From Branchiostoma lanceolatum (lineage: Eukaryota; Chordata; Leptocardii; Amphioxiformes; Branchiostomatidae), in NCBI RefSeq assembly GCF_035083965.1, contig NC_089724.1:11774910-11838909 (forward strand): DNA of 64,000 bases, read 5' to 3'. The notes under the pieces are model-generated. The model saw nothing but the letters and a program-made list of their open reading frames with translations. It was not told the origin of the DNA and ran no database searches. This document shows, piece by piece, positions 21,594 through 34,327 of the stretch (the first letter of the stretch is position 1; each line of letters begins with the position of its first letter). The position numbers and the translations under genes are program-made.

Positions 21594-24500
21594 ATTACAT
21601 GTCCGATGCTAAGTTGAGAATGGAAAACGCCTACCATAATACGAAAGAAGGCGGGGTGATCATGTCAAATTTGACTGGACAACGTGTACCGATTTCTTAC
21701 TTACAACTGGCATATGATCTTGCAAACCCTGTCATCCTGGCCTTTTAGACAATATCCACCTTTAAGGTTTTGGGTTAGGGGTACCTTGAGCGGCAATCAT
21801 TTGAAGTATGTATGACGTGCCCATGTATGGCATGATGACCAGATTTAATGGTGCTCCTGACGACCCTGTCGCTGATTTGGGCCACCTGGAAGCGCCCGGA
21901 CAGTGAAATTTGCGCAGACTACAAGAAGTATGTTTAGACAATGAAGATGAATGTAAGATGTTGGTTTTGACTGGTTCACAGTGCGCTTTCAGGGAACCGA
22001 GGCTACGCCCACAACTCCCCTTGTCTTGGCTCACTTCATTGTCCATTGAGGTCCTTGTTACCGGTAGTCAATATACTTGTAATGAATGAATATACAAGAG
22101 TTGTTGTTCAAAACAAAAGGTTTATAGATACAAAGGGACACCGACAGCACTGTTCTTAACCATTATCGTCTGAGGGCAGGAAGTATTCCGCCTGAAATCG
22201 AAAAGTGGAACTTTTGGGTAAAATCCCACCTGCACCAACAGTCTAGTCCTTGTGCCGTGGACATTTCCTGATATGGGCATTTTGGTCCACGACCGAGCCG
22301 ACTATCGATCGAACAATAGCCCTGCCATAACACTTGATGTAGTGTCTAAAAACAAGGCCAAGGGGTGGGGGAATCCCCTGCCGCCTTCCCTATGCAGTCC
22401 CATGGTCCTGTGCGAACTCGGGACTTTCTGAAGGCAGAATGAATGACATCATCCGTGGGGATTTCAAACTTATAAATAACATCTCGTGCGTGGAAAAATA
22501 CCCATAAGTCTGACTCCGGCCCTGAGCTGACAACACACTCTCCTGCAGAACTGAAGGAACGGGCAGGTGTGCTCGAGACCTACGCCAGGTGAGAACACTA
22601 CTTGCGTTTCTGCTTCCCTTTAAACATAACCCCAATAAGATCGATCTGATGAGTCATAGATATACTAGAATCGGAATAGATTTCTAGTCGCAGGTATTTA
22701 ACAGCCGAGTTTGTGGTGTAGGTGCTAGAAACCTGTTTTTCGTGCAATAATAAGGTCGGCCCAGTGAACCCAACGTGGCACCAATCTGATCTGCGCGGAC
22801 AGGTTTCCTGGCGGTGTACTGACCTGCAGCGTTACATATCTAACTCTGCCATTCAGGCTCTAAGCTCTAGCGACATATGTAACTTTACCACCCTAGCCTA
22901 AGCCAGAGCTAGCTAGTCGTGACCAGCGAATTAACGTCTGACATCATGTGATCCCATGTGAGTTTAAAGCGAGTGATTCAGCAGTTAGTTGGGAAGATAA
23001 AATCATTTAATGGAATATCATGATGTTAGCTAACTAGCCTGTTGGCGACAGTGCAGTCGGCTCCAATTTCCCAGGAATGCATTTGCAACGCAAGCTGAAA
23101 CTTTTCCACGTATCGTAACTTTATGCAGCGGTCCGGCGGTGGCAGACAGCACCTTTCCCCGCAGCACGCGTTCACACCGCCCGCTCGGTTCAAAACACCG
23201 TGTCGAGCTGGAACCCCTCTTATGCATTTCTGCGATCTTGACCTCTAACGACAGAAACATGGCACGTTTTATCAACCGCACGAGTTTTGTTGCTCTAATA
23301 CACACTTTACAACATCAACATCAACCCATTATATTAGCTCAATCATCAAAATTCTATAGCGGTGACGCCGACGCAAGGAAAATTTAGCTGGATTTTCCCA
23401 CAACAATCACAAAGTCCCATGATCACTGTTTAGTAGTAGTCAATGTTGTTGGTGAGACGTGGCCAGGCATGTTTTTCCCTGACGCGGGGCTTTCCGACTG
23501 ATGCAAAACGCATGTGACTATGAGTCATGACATCACCACTTTCAGTTTGGGACTTTTGCCATAATGGGGTTTGGTCGACTGCGTGCAACCCTCGGGCTGT
23601 GTTACACCGGGGAAGAATGGAACCTCCGTGGTCAAAATATGAACGACTTTACTTGCTCATGTGACTTGAATGTTTAGCTGTGTGACTGGCCCGACAAGAG
23701 GTAGTTTGCGATCTGAGTATCTGTAATGGTGCTACATAGTACATTGCAGTAAACGATGAGGTTACATGCATGCATGCATTTCTTTTGCGTGAAACTTTCC
23801 ATCGCATGTGTTGTATACCAGTTTACATCAGAGTGTTCACTACCCTTCCCATGACCAAGTCTGATTATTGCAAATCGCATGAACTACTAGCTAGTACTAG
23901 TAGTAGATGTCCTGTACCGAACTGAGTGCGCGCGAAGGAGAACCAGCAACGCTTTCTAAACTTACTTCCGGGTGGCGATTCTGACCAATAAGAGCCCAGC
24001 AAGAAGCCGATACTACGTCACTTTAGAAAGAGCTAGGGGTTCCCCTGTAACTTCCAAATAAGGCGAGATCGTAGTGGGGGCGGGGCTCGGGGCTCGGGCA
24101 TACATATACTTTTGTGTGAATCAGACAACAAACTTTTACCATATTTGGCCGTAAACATTTCAACACAAAATTATGCAAAGATGACCAAAGTGAAATTTTA
24201 TCCCTACTCTGCATTACCACTGCCACGTGGGCAGATCAGGTGTAAGTCTTCACGTGTCGCCACCGCAGGTGAGAGAGACTCAATCTCTTCACGTTTAGCA
24301 CTATCATATAGACTTTCTAAAACAAGAAAGTTTTGGCGAAGGCGACCGGAAAAGGACACCAGCTAAATTATGTAAAGAAAAACCAAAGCCTGGGCTTAGC
24401 AATGGGTGCGCGCTGCGGACACTGCCGCGATACTTGTCTTACTGCCAAACGGTCTGAAAGCCGCCTGATAAGCGCGCGGTTTGTCTGCAGATGTCTATGT

Positions 24501-24661
24501 ATGTCAGCTCTGATAGGCGTGACGAGTTCATCCGATCTCAGTCTTGGTAAACCGCATCATCGTGATTTTCACTTTTGCTTTATATCTCAGGTGACCACGT
24601 GACCACTGCATTTGACCGTCTGTCGTCTGCCCGTCTGTCACTCAAGTTTTCAGCCGTCGGT
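21594..24661. other. Intergenic stretch upstream of the ETS gene
   Basis: No coding exon is recognised. The last 700 bases are relatively GC-rich, including a G/C tract at about 24075-24098, and may hold the promoter and 5' UTR of the ETS gene. I could not place a start site. Confidence 0.4.
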
Positions 24662-27600
24662 ATGGCCAGTTTTCCTGTCAGCCTCACCGCCTTGGACATG
24701 TATGCAGTTGAGGACGGGGTGAGTTGAGCTAAGTTCTGTTTGTAATTGCTAACGTACCGTTGCTCCTTCAGACCAAACTCTATCTCCTGGACGTCACTGA
24801 GCTCAGTACGATGGTCATTAAACAATGATAGGGAGTTGAAAGACGAACAAAATGTAGGACACAACGGTACACCAGCCGTCTGAAAGTGGGGCGTGCGTTT
24901 TTCATGTTTGGTTATTTTGGCACAAATGTAGTTGTTTTGACGCTAGTGAAGGGTCAGAATGGTGTACATGTGTCACTGCGACCTGTGTGCCAAGGACGAC
25001 TTTCCCTTTTACTCCGAAGTTTGATTTCAAGGCTGACTCAGACATTTGTAAATATTCAAAAGCAGGCGGACCGGAAACTCGATACCATCAAAGAATATGA
25101 AACTTACATCTTACAGACGATTGTTGGTAGGTTTCTAAGAACTTGCCCTGTCTCTCAGACAAGGACCGACGGCGAACTGAAAGGTTTACCGTTTCTTCTC
25201 TTTGTTTGTCCAAGGAGGTTTAACCTCCATGGTTTGTCTCACCTTGAAAAACAAGCGAGGCGCTTTTTCAGTCAACCATTTGCCGTTGAAAAGGAGAATT
25301 TCCTCATTTCAGTTCCTCAAGCCAACAATGTTTGAGAGGCTGACATATTTGTTTGTGTGTGTGTTTTATGTAAACATCGAGCACGATAGAAAAGCATCTA
25401 ACAGTAGTCCTTAATTCTTGTTTTCAGATCAGTTACCAGCCTGTAAGTACTATTGTGTCTGAGATCATCCACGATCTGAGTCCCATGATGCAACAGGACG
25501 GCTTCACGTTCCCTTACACCGAGGAGGAGGTGGATACGTCATCAGAGCAGGACAGCACAGAACGCTTCACGGAACTGCAAGGTGGGCGAAATGTTTAGAC
25601 TGCCTTACTTTCTAACTCAAGTGTTGAAAGAGAGAGAAGCATTTAAAGGGAGAAATGTTCCCACCCGAGGTTTCACTCCAAGGTTGCAAGGAATAGTTTT
25701 CAAAAGTTTGTGTAGGTCGAATCAAATGAAGATAGTACATGTTTGTTGAGCTTCATTAATTTTCTCTCATGTTTTGGGTAGAAAACGCGCGTGCACCACA
25801 GTGGCCAACGTTATATTACTTCCAATTCACCACTTGTCGAAGAGCCACAGTATTGTCAGCGGGGCCCTCGCATGCTATTTGAATTACGAATCTTTTGAGT
25901 GAAAACCGAAAGTCTTTCACTCTACCTTAAGCAGTTGCCACGCCTACCCATACTCCGTCGTATTCCTCTCTATAGATCACTTAAAGATATTACATACATT
26001 AGACCACCGTACAGGTATGTACGTGGGTGCCCGTGGGCGGGTCACATGCTTCTGCTGGGTCACGATGTCATGAAGTAAGGATACTTGAACAAAGCAGAAC
26101 AAACATGACGACACTGCTGGCGAAACTAATAACAACACTTTTGTTCCTGTCACAAACAGTTTTGTCAGCTGACAGCAATCCCATGTGGGGGTGTGCTAGC
26201 AAAGCGGAACCTCCCCAGTTCAGACCAGTCTACAGTCCCGACGGCTACAGATCGGACCAGGACTTCTGCATTCCCACAAACAACGTTTTTTCAGCACAGG
26301 TAAGTCTTTAAAAAAGATTCTGGGGATATTTCCGTGCACGTTGTTGTAAAAATGTCTTCAAGTAGAGTTTGATGACTTGTACTGACAACGTCATTACATA
26401 CAGAAAGTGGACTTTGTGTGCCGGAAGTTTTCACACGACGTAGATCTAGTTCCCTTTCGCCTTCTGAACTCACAAAACTCTTCCCGTTTCTTCATGCTAC
26501 CGTCACTGCTTCCTTCTTCCCCGGTTTCTTTTTCCCATTCTTCCCACAGTTAACTACGTCCTTGATTCCCTTCCCACTTTGGTCTTTCCTTCGGGTCTTT
26601 CCCCATCGTTCATGTCGATATTTTTAAGCTGATTTATAAAAAACGGACTCTGTCTTTTCCTTGACCTCCCCTCAAAGTTTTTATTTTGGGAGGGGGGATT
26701 CTATTGATAGACATGCATTGTACCGCACGGAAACTTCCCCACCTTACTTCCCCGTGGCCAATGTTAAAGGTACTAATAGAATGATTCGAAGTAGTATTCT
26801 TGTCACTGTCCCTTTTGCTACCGAAACAGCCCGTTAACGACAGTTGTGTTCTCTAGTGCCGAGGTTACCGACCGGACGGATACGACAGTGACGGCATGAC
26901 CGGCAGCGGCAGCGAGTCCCCCACGTCCTCCCGCGGCAGCTCCACCAGCTCCGACGAAGACGAGGACTACGTGCCCCTGGAGATCTCCGACGACGAAGAG
27001 GTTCGTCAGTGTTCATATGTCGACCATGAAAAATTTGCCCACCTTATTCATTTTGTCTCGTGACTTTTTTTATTAGGTTGTCATCTCAGGAACAGAATTT
27101 ATAAGTTTGATTTGCGAACTGATCGATAGATTACTGAATTAGTGAATAGATATATTATGATGTCATTGTTCGTGATTCATTCTTCAAAGTCGGCTAGTTT
27201 GTCGGTTATTTAGTTAATAGGTCTGTTTCCTTACCAATCGTCATTTCAGGAGGCAGAAGACGAAGCCCCCTCCCCTAAATGGTCCTGCAGGTACAACCCG
27301 AGCGGCTTCATCGCCAGAGCCCCCACCTCATCCTCAAGTAAGTGTCTGCTACAGATGGGATAGTCTGCAAGAATGGGGCCGAACGCACACAAATTTTCTG
27401 TGTCTTATGCTCTCCGGAAGTGGCGCTACATGATGGGTACATACCAACAGACAACAACGAGGACAAATCACATAGAAAATACACAGAACAAATATACACT
27501 AAGACATTGACTTGATGAACATTCGCTTGCCCACTTTTCTCGTCTCGTCTCCCCTGGAAATTGAAATAAAAGTTGCGATGTGGACTGACAAATGTACGGT

Positions 27601-28085
27601 ATCGTTTCCTCCCCAGAGAGAAGACACGGCCAGCCGATCCTGTGGAAGTTCCTGTACGAGATGTTGATGGACCCGCGGTACGGCAAACACATCTACTGGA
27701 CCAACCAGAGCAAGGGCATGTTCAAATTCTCCTCCGAACACAAGGTCAGTCTGACTTTCTGGACTTATTGTATAACCCTCTATCAAAGTATTACCACATC
27801 AGAGCTAGCCATGTTTGATCCACTCTGACATGACTTATTGTCAAATGTCAATTTAAGTAACAAATGTCTGGACTCCAAGTCATGAACTATCGAAGTTTTC
27901 TTGGTTCTCACCAGGAGGAGATTGCCAAGATGTGGGGTGAGAAGAAGGGGAACCGCTGCGTGATGACGTATCAGAAGATGGCGCGGTCTCTGCGGAACTA
28001 CTCCAACCAGAAAAGGCACCTGGTCAAGGTCAAGAGGAAACTCCAGTACCAGTTCCTCACCGACACACGTCTGGCTAGGGCTTAG
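24662..28085 (+). CDS. SPI1-like: ETS-domain transcription factor, SPI (PU.1) subfamily
   Basis: Seven exons join in phase: 24662-24718, 25428-25581, 26160-26299, 26857-27000, 27250-27337, 27617-27744, 27915-28085; 293 residues (human PU.1 is about 270). The C-terminal ETS domain, about residues 195-280, carries subfamily marks: KGMFKFSSEHKEEIAKMWG, KGNR, the recognition helix MTYQKMARSLRNY with both DNA-contact arginines, and KVKRKLQYQF. Other ETS groups lack the KGNR/TYQKMAR combination. The N-terminal half is acidic and Ser-rich, especially residues 118-170 (SSDEDEDY and DDEE), consistent with activation and PEST-type regions. The family binds purine-rich GAGGAA boxes and in vertebrates drives myeloid and B-cell genes; the role here is inferred. 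The donor of exon 4 is a weak GTTCGT. The initiator context is mediocre, so an upstream non-coding exon is possible. Confidence 0.9.
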
Positions 28086-28735
28086 AGGGGGACTTCGGAG
28101 GTTGATCAGATAGATATTTTGTGTACGCCAAGTGTATATAGAACGTCAGTCCTAGTTTTTTTTTCGTTCTGGGAGAAATTTGAACTTGCATATATGTTTG
28201 CTACCTTCATGTTAATTCCTAAAGGATGTTCTCTATCATATTCAAAACTCTCTGATGGCTAAGTGTAGTTTTAAGGTGCCAGTGAAGTTGTTTTGCCTGC
28301 GCCATGACGTCTGAAGGATATATTTCGTACCAATGATCGAACTTGAGATTTGAGACTTGAGGCTGATGACTCATCTCCATAAGTGGAGATGAAACTCTCT
28401 TGTGAGGAAGACCCGTCTAGTACCGCCATTGGCGCATATTCGTGTATGTGAAAGTCACAGTGAAAAGAATATTCGTAAAGGATATGTATTGTATAGGGTT
28501 AGAAGTTTTGGGAAACCGTCAGTAGACCGTGAGCAGGCTCTGTGTGTGTACTGGTACTGTTAGAAATGATATGGTGAAAAAAGACCTTGCTGGCATGGTT
28601 AATTTCTGCCTTTCTTATCGGTATATTTACTTTGTAGTCAAAGACAAAGTCACGACTGTATAGTGCGGATACGCATTTTTTATTTTCTTCTTGTACTGTA
28701 TTTTCTTTTTCAAATAAAATTGGTGAAGAGTGACA
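28086..28735 (+). other. 3' UTR of the SPI-type gene
   Basis: AT-rich non-coding sequence follows the TAG stop and ends with AATAAA at 28713-28718 downstream of a T-rich tract. The length is plausible for a regulated transcription-factor mRNA. Confidence 0.6.
28713..28718 (+). terminator. Poly(A) signal of the SPI-type gene
   Basis: Canonical AATAAA about 630 bases after the stop codon. Confidence 0.6.
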
Positions 28736-30434
28736 TTGTTTGAGTAATGGTCATGCCTGAATCAACGTGCGAAGCAATAGCTGAGGATTTCTTGATAATG
28801 TTTATTGAAAGTCTATATAAATTGGTTTATAGTCGGTATGGATGGATTGTCCCCTATTTAGCCACGGTAGAAAACCTGAGATGACATGAGCAGAAAGACG
28901 CATGTGCACTATAGATCTATGGTTCAGTTGCCCGTAGAACTTATAATATCAAAAAGCCGTCGCGTATGAATTTTGAAAACTAACGCCTCCCGGGTTGTTC
29001 GAAAAGTCGTCCGTGTTCCGAATCTCGTCCCGACACAACATGACATGATGGCATGGGCAGAACTTGGCGCAGCTCACGTGCACAGCTACTCCTGGATGTT
29101 GGGTGCTGTGCAGGGGAGAACCCCAGATCAGCCCCTGGGTGTGAGTGTTCTGTTTTAAGCCTTAAGCCGTCAGTCAGAACAGAAGTGTTATCTTATAAAA
29201 CCAACCTTTTATCAGATTTGTAGGGAAGTCTTCCGTCTTTCCTAGGTCACATAAAGTTTAGAGGAAGACTTCCTTGTTTCCTTGAAGGCTTGTCATTAAG
29301 CTTCAGCTTATTCCCTGCATAGATGTATGTCATGAGGTGCTGCAAAGGGGAAGTACATATCGTTGGTTCTGTAATCTTTTTTCGTCCCAATACATGTACG
29401 TTGCTAGAAGGCAAAAGAGACACACCCCATGCCAAACTACAGCCTTTACCTACACTACATGTGGCAAACTCTGCAAGACTAGAGATGGAATAGCCGCCCC
29501 GGTCGACCGTATAGCATACATATCGTCCATGTCGACGTGATTCATATGTGTCACGATAAAGATAAAGAGGTCACTGCTGTGCTTTGCATACATGTACATG
29601 TTCACTCCCAAATCCGTTAGCGGTGACTGAGTCAAAAGCTGGTAGGCACATTTCTGGACTATATACATCAAAATATACCGTGGCACAGATAAATTATGAC
29701 GTCTAACGTCACAGTTTTGTGCTAAATCATCTTAATATGGCGCGTTCACAGCAGGTGGTCTAAAACGCACAAGTATGAAAATTCCCTGTGACCAGAGGTT
29801 TTGTCCATTCTGTCCAAATGAGATTGAAGATGACTGTGACGACACTTTATCATGGATTGTTCACGATATCATGTTAAACGCTCAAAGCTGTTCAACCTTC
29901 TTTCTGCTTGCCCAACAGAATTTGATATATTCCATATCCTATAGATAAATTCAACTAACATTACATGCTAGAAGGAGACAACCCATACTGTGTACATATA
30001 TATCAAAGAATGTTTAGCTCTTAGAGCTAGTGGTGTAAGTGATAGGTTAAACTGACATCTTGAATTAGTCATATACTTGTAATGTTACTTTTGTATCCCA
30101 TTGTTTGTTTACATGTATAGTTGTAGAAGACCTTACGAAAGCCGCTGTACTTTTGTTGTGTCAATATTGGATTGTTTATGAAAGTCGACATAGACGCATA
30201 TCTTACGTTATAGCTTCAATTAATTCAAAATCTTGATTGTTTGAAGACTCACATATGCTTTAACTTTGACATTACATCTAAACGCAACAAAGTTATATCA
30301 TACTGGTAAAGCAGTTAGGAAGTCACGGCTCGATTGACCCTGGCCTGTGATTATTGGTAACATCGCTAGGAGCGCGACTACACCTGGACCGTAAGATTGA
30401 CCTCAGATGACCTAACATTATTTCGAGGGAAACT
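28736..30434. other. Intergenic stretch between the ETS and dehydrogenase genes
   Basis: No gene, RNA or clear repeat is seen. Short open frames show no family signature. Confidence 0.45.
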
Positions 30435-30507
30435 CAAAATGGCGGACACTGGTGTAAAATTCTTCGATTTTGAGACACTTCCTTTGATTATTCCATACGT
30501 CGAGTAA
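30435..30507 (+). promoter_or_regulatory. YY1-like motif and short upstream ORF before the dehydrogenase gene
   Basis: CAAAATGGCGG at 30435-30445 matches the YY1 core often found at animal start sites. Its ATG (30439) opens a 22-codon frame ending at TAA 30505-30507, 23 bases before the main ATG at 30531. If transcription starts upstream of it, this would be a translated-leader candidate; if it starts within the motif, it is only a promoter element. Confidence 0.45.
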
Positions 30508-30530
30508 ACTGTAGCTCAAAACTTGGCGCC

Positions 30531-33500
30531 ATGATTTATCAGTTACTGTACTCAACAGTAGCCCTATGTTTCGGCGTCTCGGTGTTTTTCCGCTACGTGA
30601 ATGATGGCATGAATTTCGAGTTCCGTTCGGCGCTGAGTTTGCTGGTGCTGTTTCTTGGCGAGCCATTTTGTCACTATGTGGTTGGCGAGGTGGGAGGACT
30701 ACTGCTGTACGGACTGGCCTGTGTAGTCATGTACCTGCTCCTACCTGCTGGGGAGGTGACGATTAAGGACAGGGTCGTGCTCATAACAGGTAACAGTACA
30801 CCAGAGGGGAGGGGCCGGGAGTGCCGTACATGTTCATGCATAAATTTTAGTCAGTCTGTCATTTGTTTGGACAAGCATAGATAATGAAAGTTGTAACGCC
30901 TTAACAAAACCCTCACAGCCATGCCTATACTGTATTCATTCTACTTTGTAAACACAGCAATACTCAAGTTTTTGTCCATTGTTGGTTGCTTGTTAGAAAT
31001 GATAACTTGCAAGTTGCTTGAGAGAAATGATAATTTATCCCAAACTATGCCTGCTATCTCATCCAGGATGTGACAGTGGATTTGGCCATGCCCTAGCCCA
31101 GCACCTGGACAGCCTGGGCTGTGTGGTGTTTGCTGGCTGTCTCCATGGTGACGGGGAGGGAGCCACCAGCCTCGCAAGCAGCTGCTCTGCCCAGCTGAAA
31201 ATTCTCCAGCTGGATGTGACAGATGCCCAGCAGGTGGATCAGGCCAGACAGGTGGTACAGGAGTACCTGGGACCTCACAGAGGTTGGTTATGGTGAAGTC
31301 CTATAATTCAGAAATACTGAGTCTCTTTATCCTTTCTTCATCCTCTTCCGCAAATATTTGCACAGGAGGACGAAGAGACTAGGCAGCTATGAAATATTCA
31401 CCTTAAATATTCACCTTGAAGTTCAGCCAGTAGGTACCCTTTCGAGCAATGAGGCTGTGCCTAGTTTGGTGCTAGTAGTGGGCATGGTAGTTTCTTATCT
31501 GCTTCCTTCCTTCCTTCCTTCCTTCCTTCCTTCCTTCCTTCCTTCCTTCCTTCCTTCCTTCCTTCCTTCCTTCCTTCCTTCCTTCCTTCCTTCCTTCCTT
31601 CCTTCCTTCCTTCCTTCCCTTAGTAGGAAAGCTTGTGTTTGGATACCAGGCTAGTCAAGTTCCACAACCACTCTCCATCAGTGGGTTGGCTAGGAGTGTA
31701 GTTTCACCCAGCTGTAAGAAGCTACTGTGTTCTTGTCCTTGTTTTGTAGTTGGTTGCTCACAATGACCTTGTTAACCTGTTACATACCTCTTGCCACATA
31801 CATGTAGTACATGTGTTATCTTAAAGGTAAAGTAAAGGCAGGCATCCTCAATTGAGGTGAAGCATGTGTTATCTTAAAATGGTTTAAATGTAATGCAATG
31901 TCTGTTTCAGGTTTGTGGGGTTTGGTGAACAATGCTGGCCTGGTGTACTTTGGTGAGCTGGACCTCCTGCCCTTCTCCATGGTTCAGCGCAGCATCGATG
32001 TGAACCTGGTCGGGATGTTACGGATGACCAAGACTTTCCTCCCCCTACTGAGGAAAGGGAAGGGCAGGGTCATCAACATGTCCAGTATCGCAGGTGCAAC
32101 ATTTTGAGTACTGGTAGTATGTATATCATGACATGACGGTAAAAATCATAACAGTGTAATTCAACACAGTACAGCATAGTTCAATATGGTACAGTATTGG
32201 CTGGCATGATATATAAAGTAATTTGGTTTTTTGGTGTAAATGATATTCCGGTACAGAGGCCTGTCCTCTGCGATTGTAGAGCTTGTAGTGATTGAGGTTA
32301 TTTTGCGTACTGCTTGTCTGCAGGAAGTGTTCCGCTGATGTTTATGTGTGCAGAAGGAGCAGCTAAGGCCGGGGTGGAGGCAGCATCCCACATCCTGCGA
32401 CAGGAGCTGAAGAAATGGGGAGTGCAGGTGTCCATCGTGCAGCCGTTTGCCTTTAAGACAGGTGGGAGTTTGAACTATGCTACTGGTAGGGCTGTGTTTT
32501 TCTCGTTCAGCCAAATCTCCATGTCTTATCTGTGATCTCCACATAGTAAAGTGTCTTGAAGAGTGGCATATTTTCTAAGCCAAGCCTCCCTCCATGTGTA
32601 CAGCACGGCTGCCAGGTCAGACTGAGCTGTGACCGTTTAAGCCTAGGTTACACATAGCCGAACATGCCTCCCGAACGCTAGCCGACTCAGGTCGGCGGTA
32701 GTTCGGGAGCATTCTGACCAGTTTTTGGGCCACACCTATCTTTGGCGCCGAACATGCGCCGAAGATGCGCCGATCATCTCCTAACCAGTACACGAATTAC
32801 TCCCGAATGGGCCCCGTATGCTTTCTAGCTTACTCCCAACCATCCCGACCTCTAGCCGCAGACTGCCGAATCTCTCCTGACTAAACCCCGACCGATTGCA
32901 GACCCTCTCACGAATTTAAATGGACATATTCAGCGACTTTCAAAAGAGGGGTCATTTTCGGTTTTAATTAAAATAATCCATTCTATTATGTTGTTAACAT
33001 CACCGAAAGATCGAATTCGGATCATGGCTAGCTTTAATACTGCTTTTAGTGTTCTTCTTTGTTTTTGGTCGTGTGAAGGTCGGGGGTGATTCGCCCACGT
33101 TCCGATAGTAGTCACTTGGTTGAGAATTAGTTAGCAGAGTTTTGTCTACGGCCTTGGGGTGAGTTATGGGTAGGTTGGCAACTAGTTGGGAGTAAGTCAG
33201 TAGTGTTTCTGGCGTGGTTAAGGTTCTAATTTTACTACTGACTCAATCCCGAATACCAGCCGAGCACTAGCCGACCGCGCCGAACACGAGCCGAACACCA
33301 GCAGACCCATTTCAGACCCTCCGTCCAGAGCCGAATGTTTTGAAATTTTCAAAACATTCGGCTGGTGCAGCCGAACACCAGCCGACTCAGCCGAACGCCA
33401 GCCGACTCGGCCGAACGCCAACCGAGCTAGCTCCCAAATCACTCCCGAATCACTCCAACCATGGTCGGGGGAGAGTCGGGAGGCCATGTTCGGCTGTATG

Positions 33501-34327
33501 TAACCTAGGCTTTACGGTAGCTCCATTTATTGGGTGTTTTTATAGTGCAACCATGGTCTTTAAGAGGGGCTACATGGTAAGCCATAGGTCCATATCTTTC
33601 TGTCCTGGTTCTCTAAAACAACACTGGATGGATTATTAACTGATGTGTTATTCTAATTTCTAGGATGGCAAAGTTCAGAGTCCATGCTCACGAACTATAA
33701 CCAAATCAGACAGGCGCTGGACAAGGACACGTTGGACACCTATGGTCTGGACTACCTGGATGCTTTCAAACATAACTTACTGAACGAAGAGTCTCTAAAC
33801 GAGGACCTTGGCCAAGTTATAGGTATGTTTCAGACTAGACAGCACTATGACAGCATTGTTAAAAGTGTAGATATTCATCACAGCTGAGCAACAGTGTTCA
33901 GAAGACACATTATTTACAATGTTTACATGTGATACTTAAACTGTTTGTCTCAGGTGTGTAAAGATACATGTAGCAATGTTCTGACTACTGGGGTTTTGCA
34001 AATTGCTCTTGATCATACAATGAAGTATGTTTGATATTTGAAACCCAGGCTTTTGTAGTTTGTAATTCATAGCCTTGAATATAAAACCCTATTTTTTGTT
34101 TCCACATGTCCTTGAATTGTAAATGTACAGATATTGTGTACTTCCCTGCAGGAGTGATGACAGATGCACTGACATCCAGAGGTCCCAGGGCCTGGTACCC
34201 ATGTGGGCGTGGCACCAGGTCACTAGTCTGGTTATCCAACCTTCTACCAACCAGCATCCTGGACATGATATTACCACTTCTGATGCTCCAGATAGATGTC
34301 ACACCAACAGGGCTCAGAGAGAGATAA
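30531..34327 (+). CDS. HSD17B2-like: Membrane short-chain dehydrogenase, 17-beta-HSD type 2-like, catalytic Tyr replaced
   Basis: Six exons join, all in phase 1: 30531-30789, 31067-31282, 31911-32093, 32324-32461, 33664-33822, 34152-34327; 376 residues (human HSD17B2 is 387). The first 75 residues hold two or three hydrophobic segments, as in HSD17B2, an ER membrane enzyme oxidising oestradiol and testosterone. The cofactor motif is TGCDSGFG (86-93), followed by NNAG (165-168), the Ser region NMSS (214-217), and a C-terminal half resembling HSD17B2 in the YGLDYL and PRAWYPCGRG segments. In the YxxxK catalytic motif the Tyr is Glu230 (AEGAAK) while Lys234 is kept; the GAA codon needs two changes from a Tyr codon. 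The protein may therefore be catalytically altered, or inactive with a binding or regulatory role. Exon 2 uses a GTTGG donor. Retinol dehydrogenases and BDH1 are the nearest alternatives. Confidence 0.87.
31502..31619. repeat. CTTC tetranucleotide microsatellite
   Basis: About 29 perfect CTTC units lie in intron 2 of the dehydrogenase gene. Immediately after it, near 31640-31660, GGATACCAGGCTA resembles the end of the hairpin element at 35336-35447. Confidence 0.95.
32640..33511. mobile_element. Non-autonomous PIF/Harbinger-like transposon in dehydrogenase intron 4
   Basis: Inverted ends AGCCTAGGTTACA at 32640 and the complement at 33511 extend inward to GCCGAACATG. Both ends are flanked by TTA (32637-32639 and 33512-33514); a TWA target duplication is diagnostic of the PIF/Harbinger superfamily. 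The interior is filled with degenerate repeats of AGCCGAACACCAGCCGACT and has no transposase. Confidence 0.75.

Noticed and set aside
24886..25335. 149-codon frame between SPI exons 1 and 2
   Set aside because: It shows no domain or homology I recognise and sits inside an intron whose flanking exons join in frame without it.
31358..31654. Open frame rich in LPSFLPSF
   Set aside because: It is the translation of the CTTC microsatellite inside an intron.
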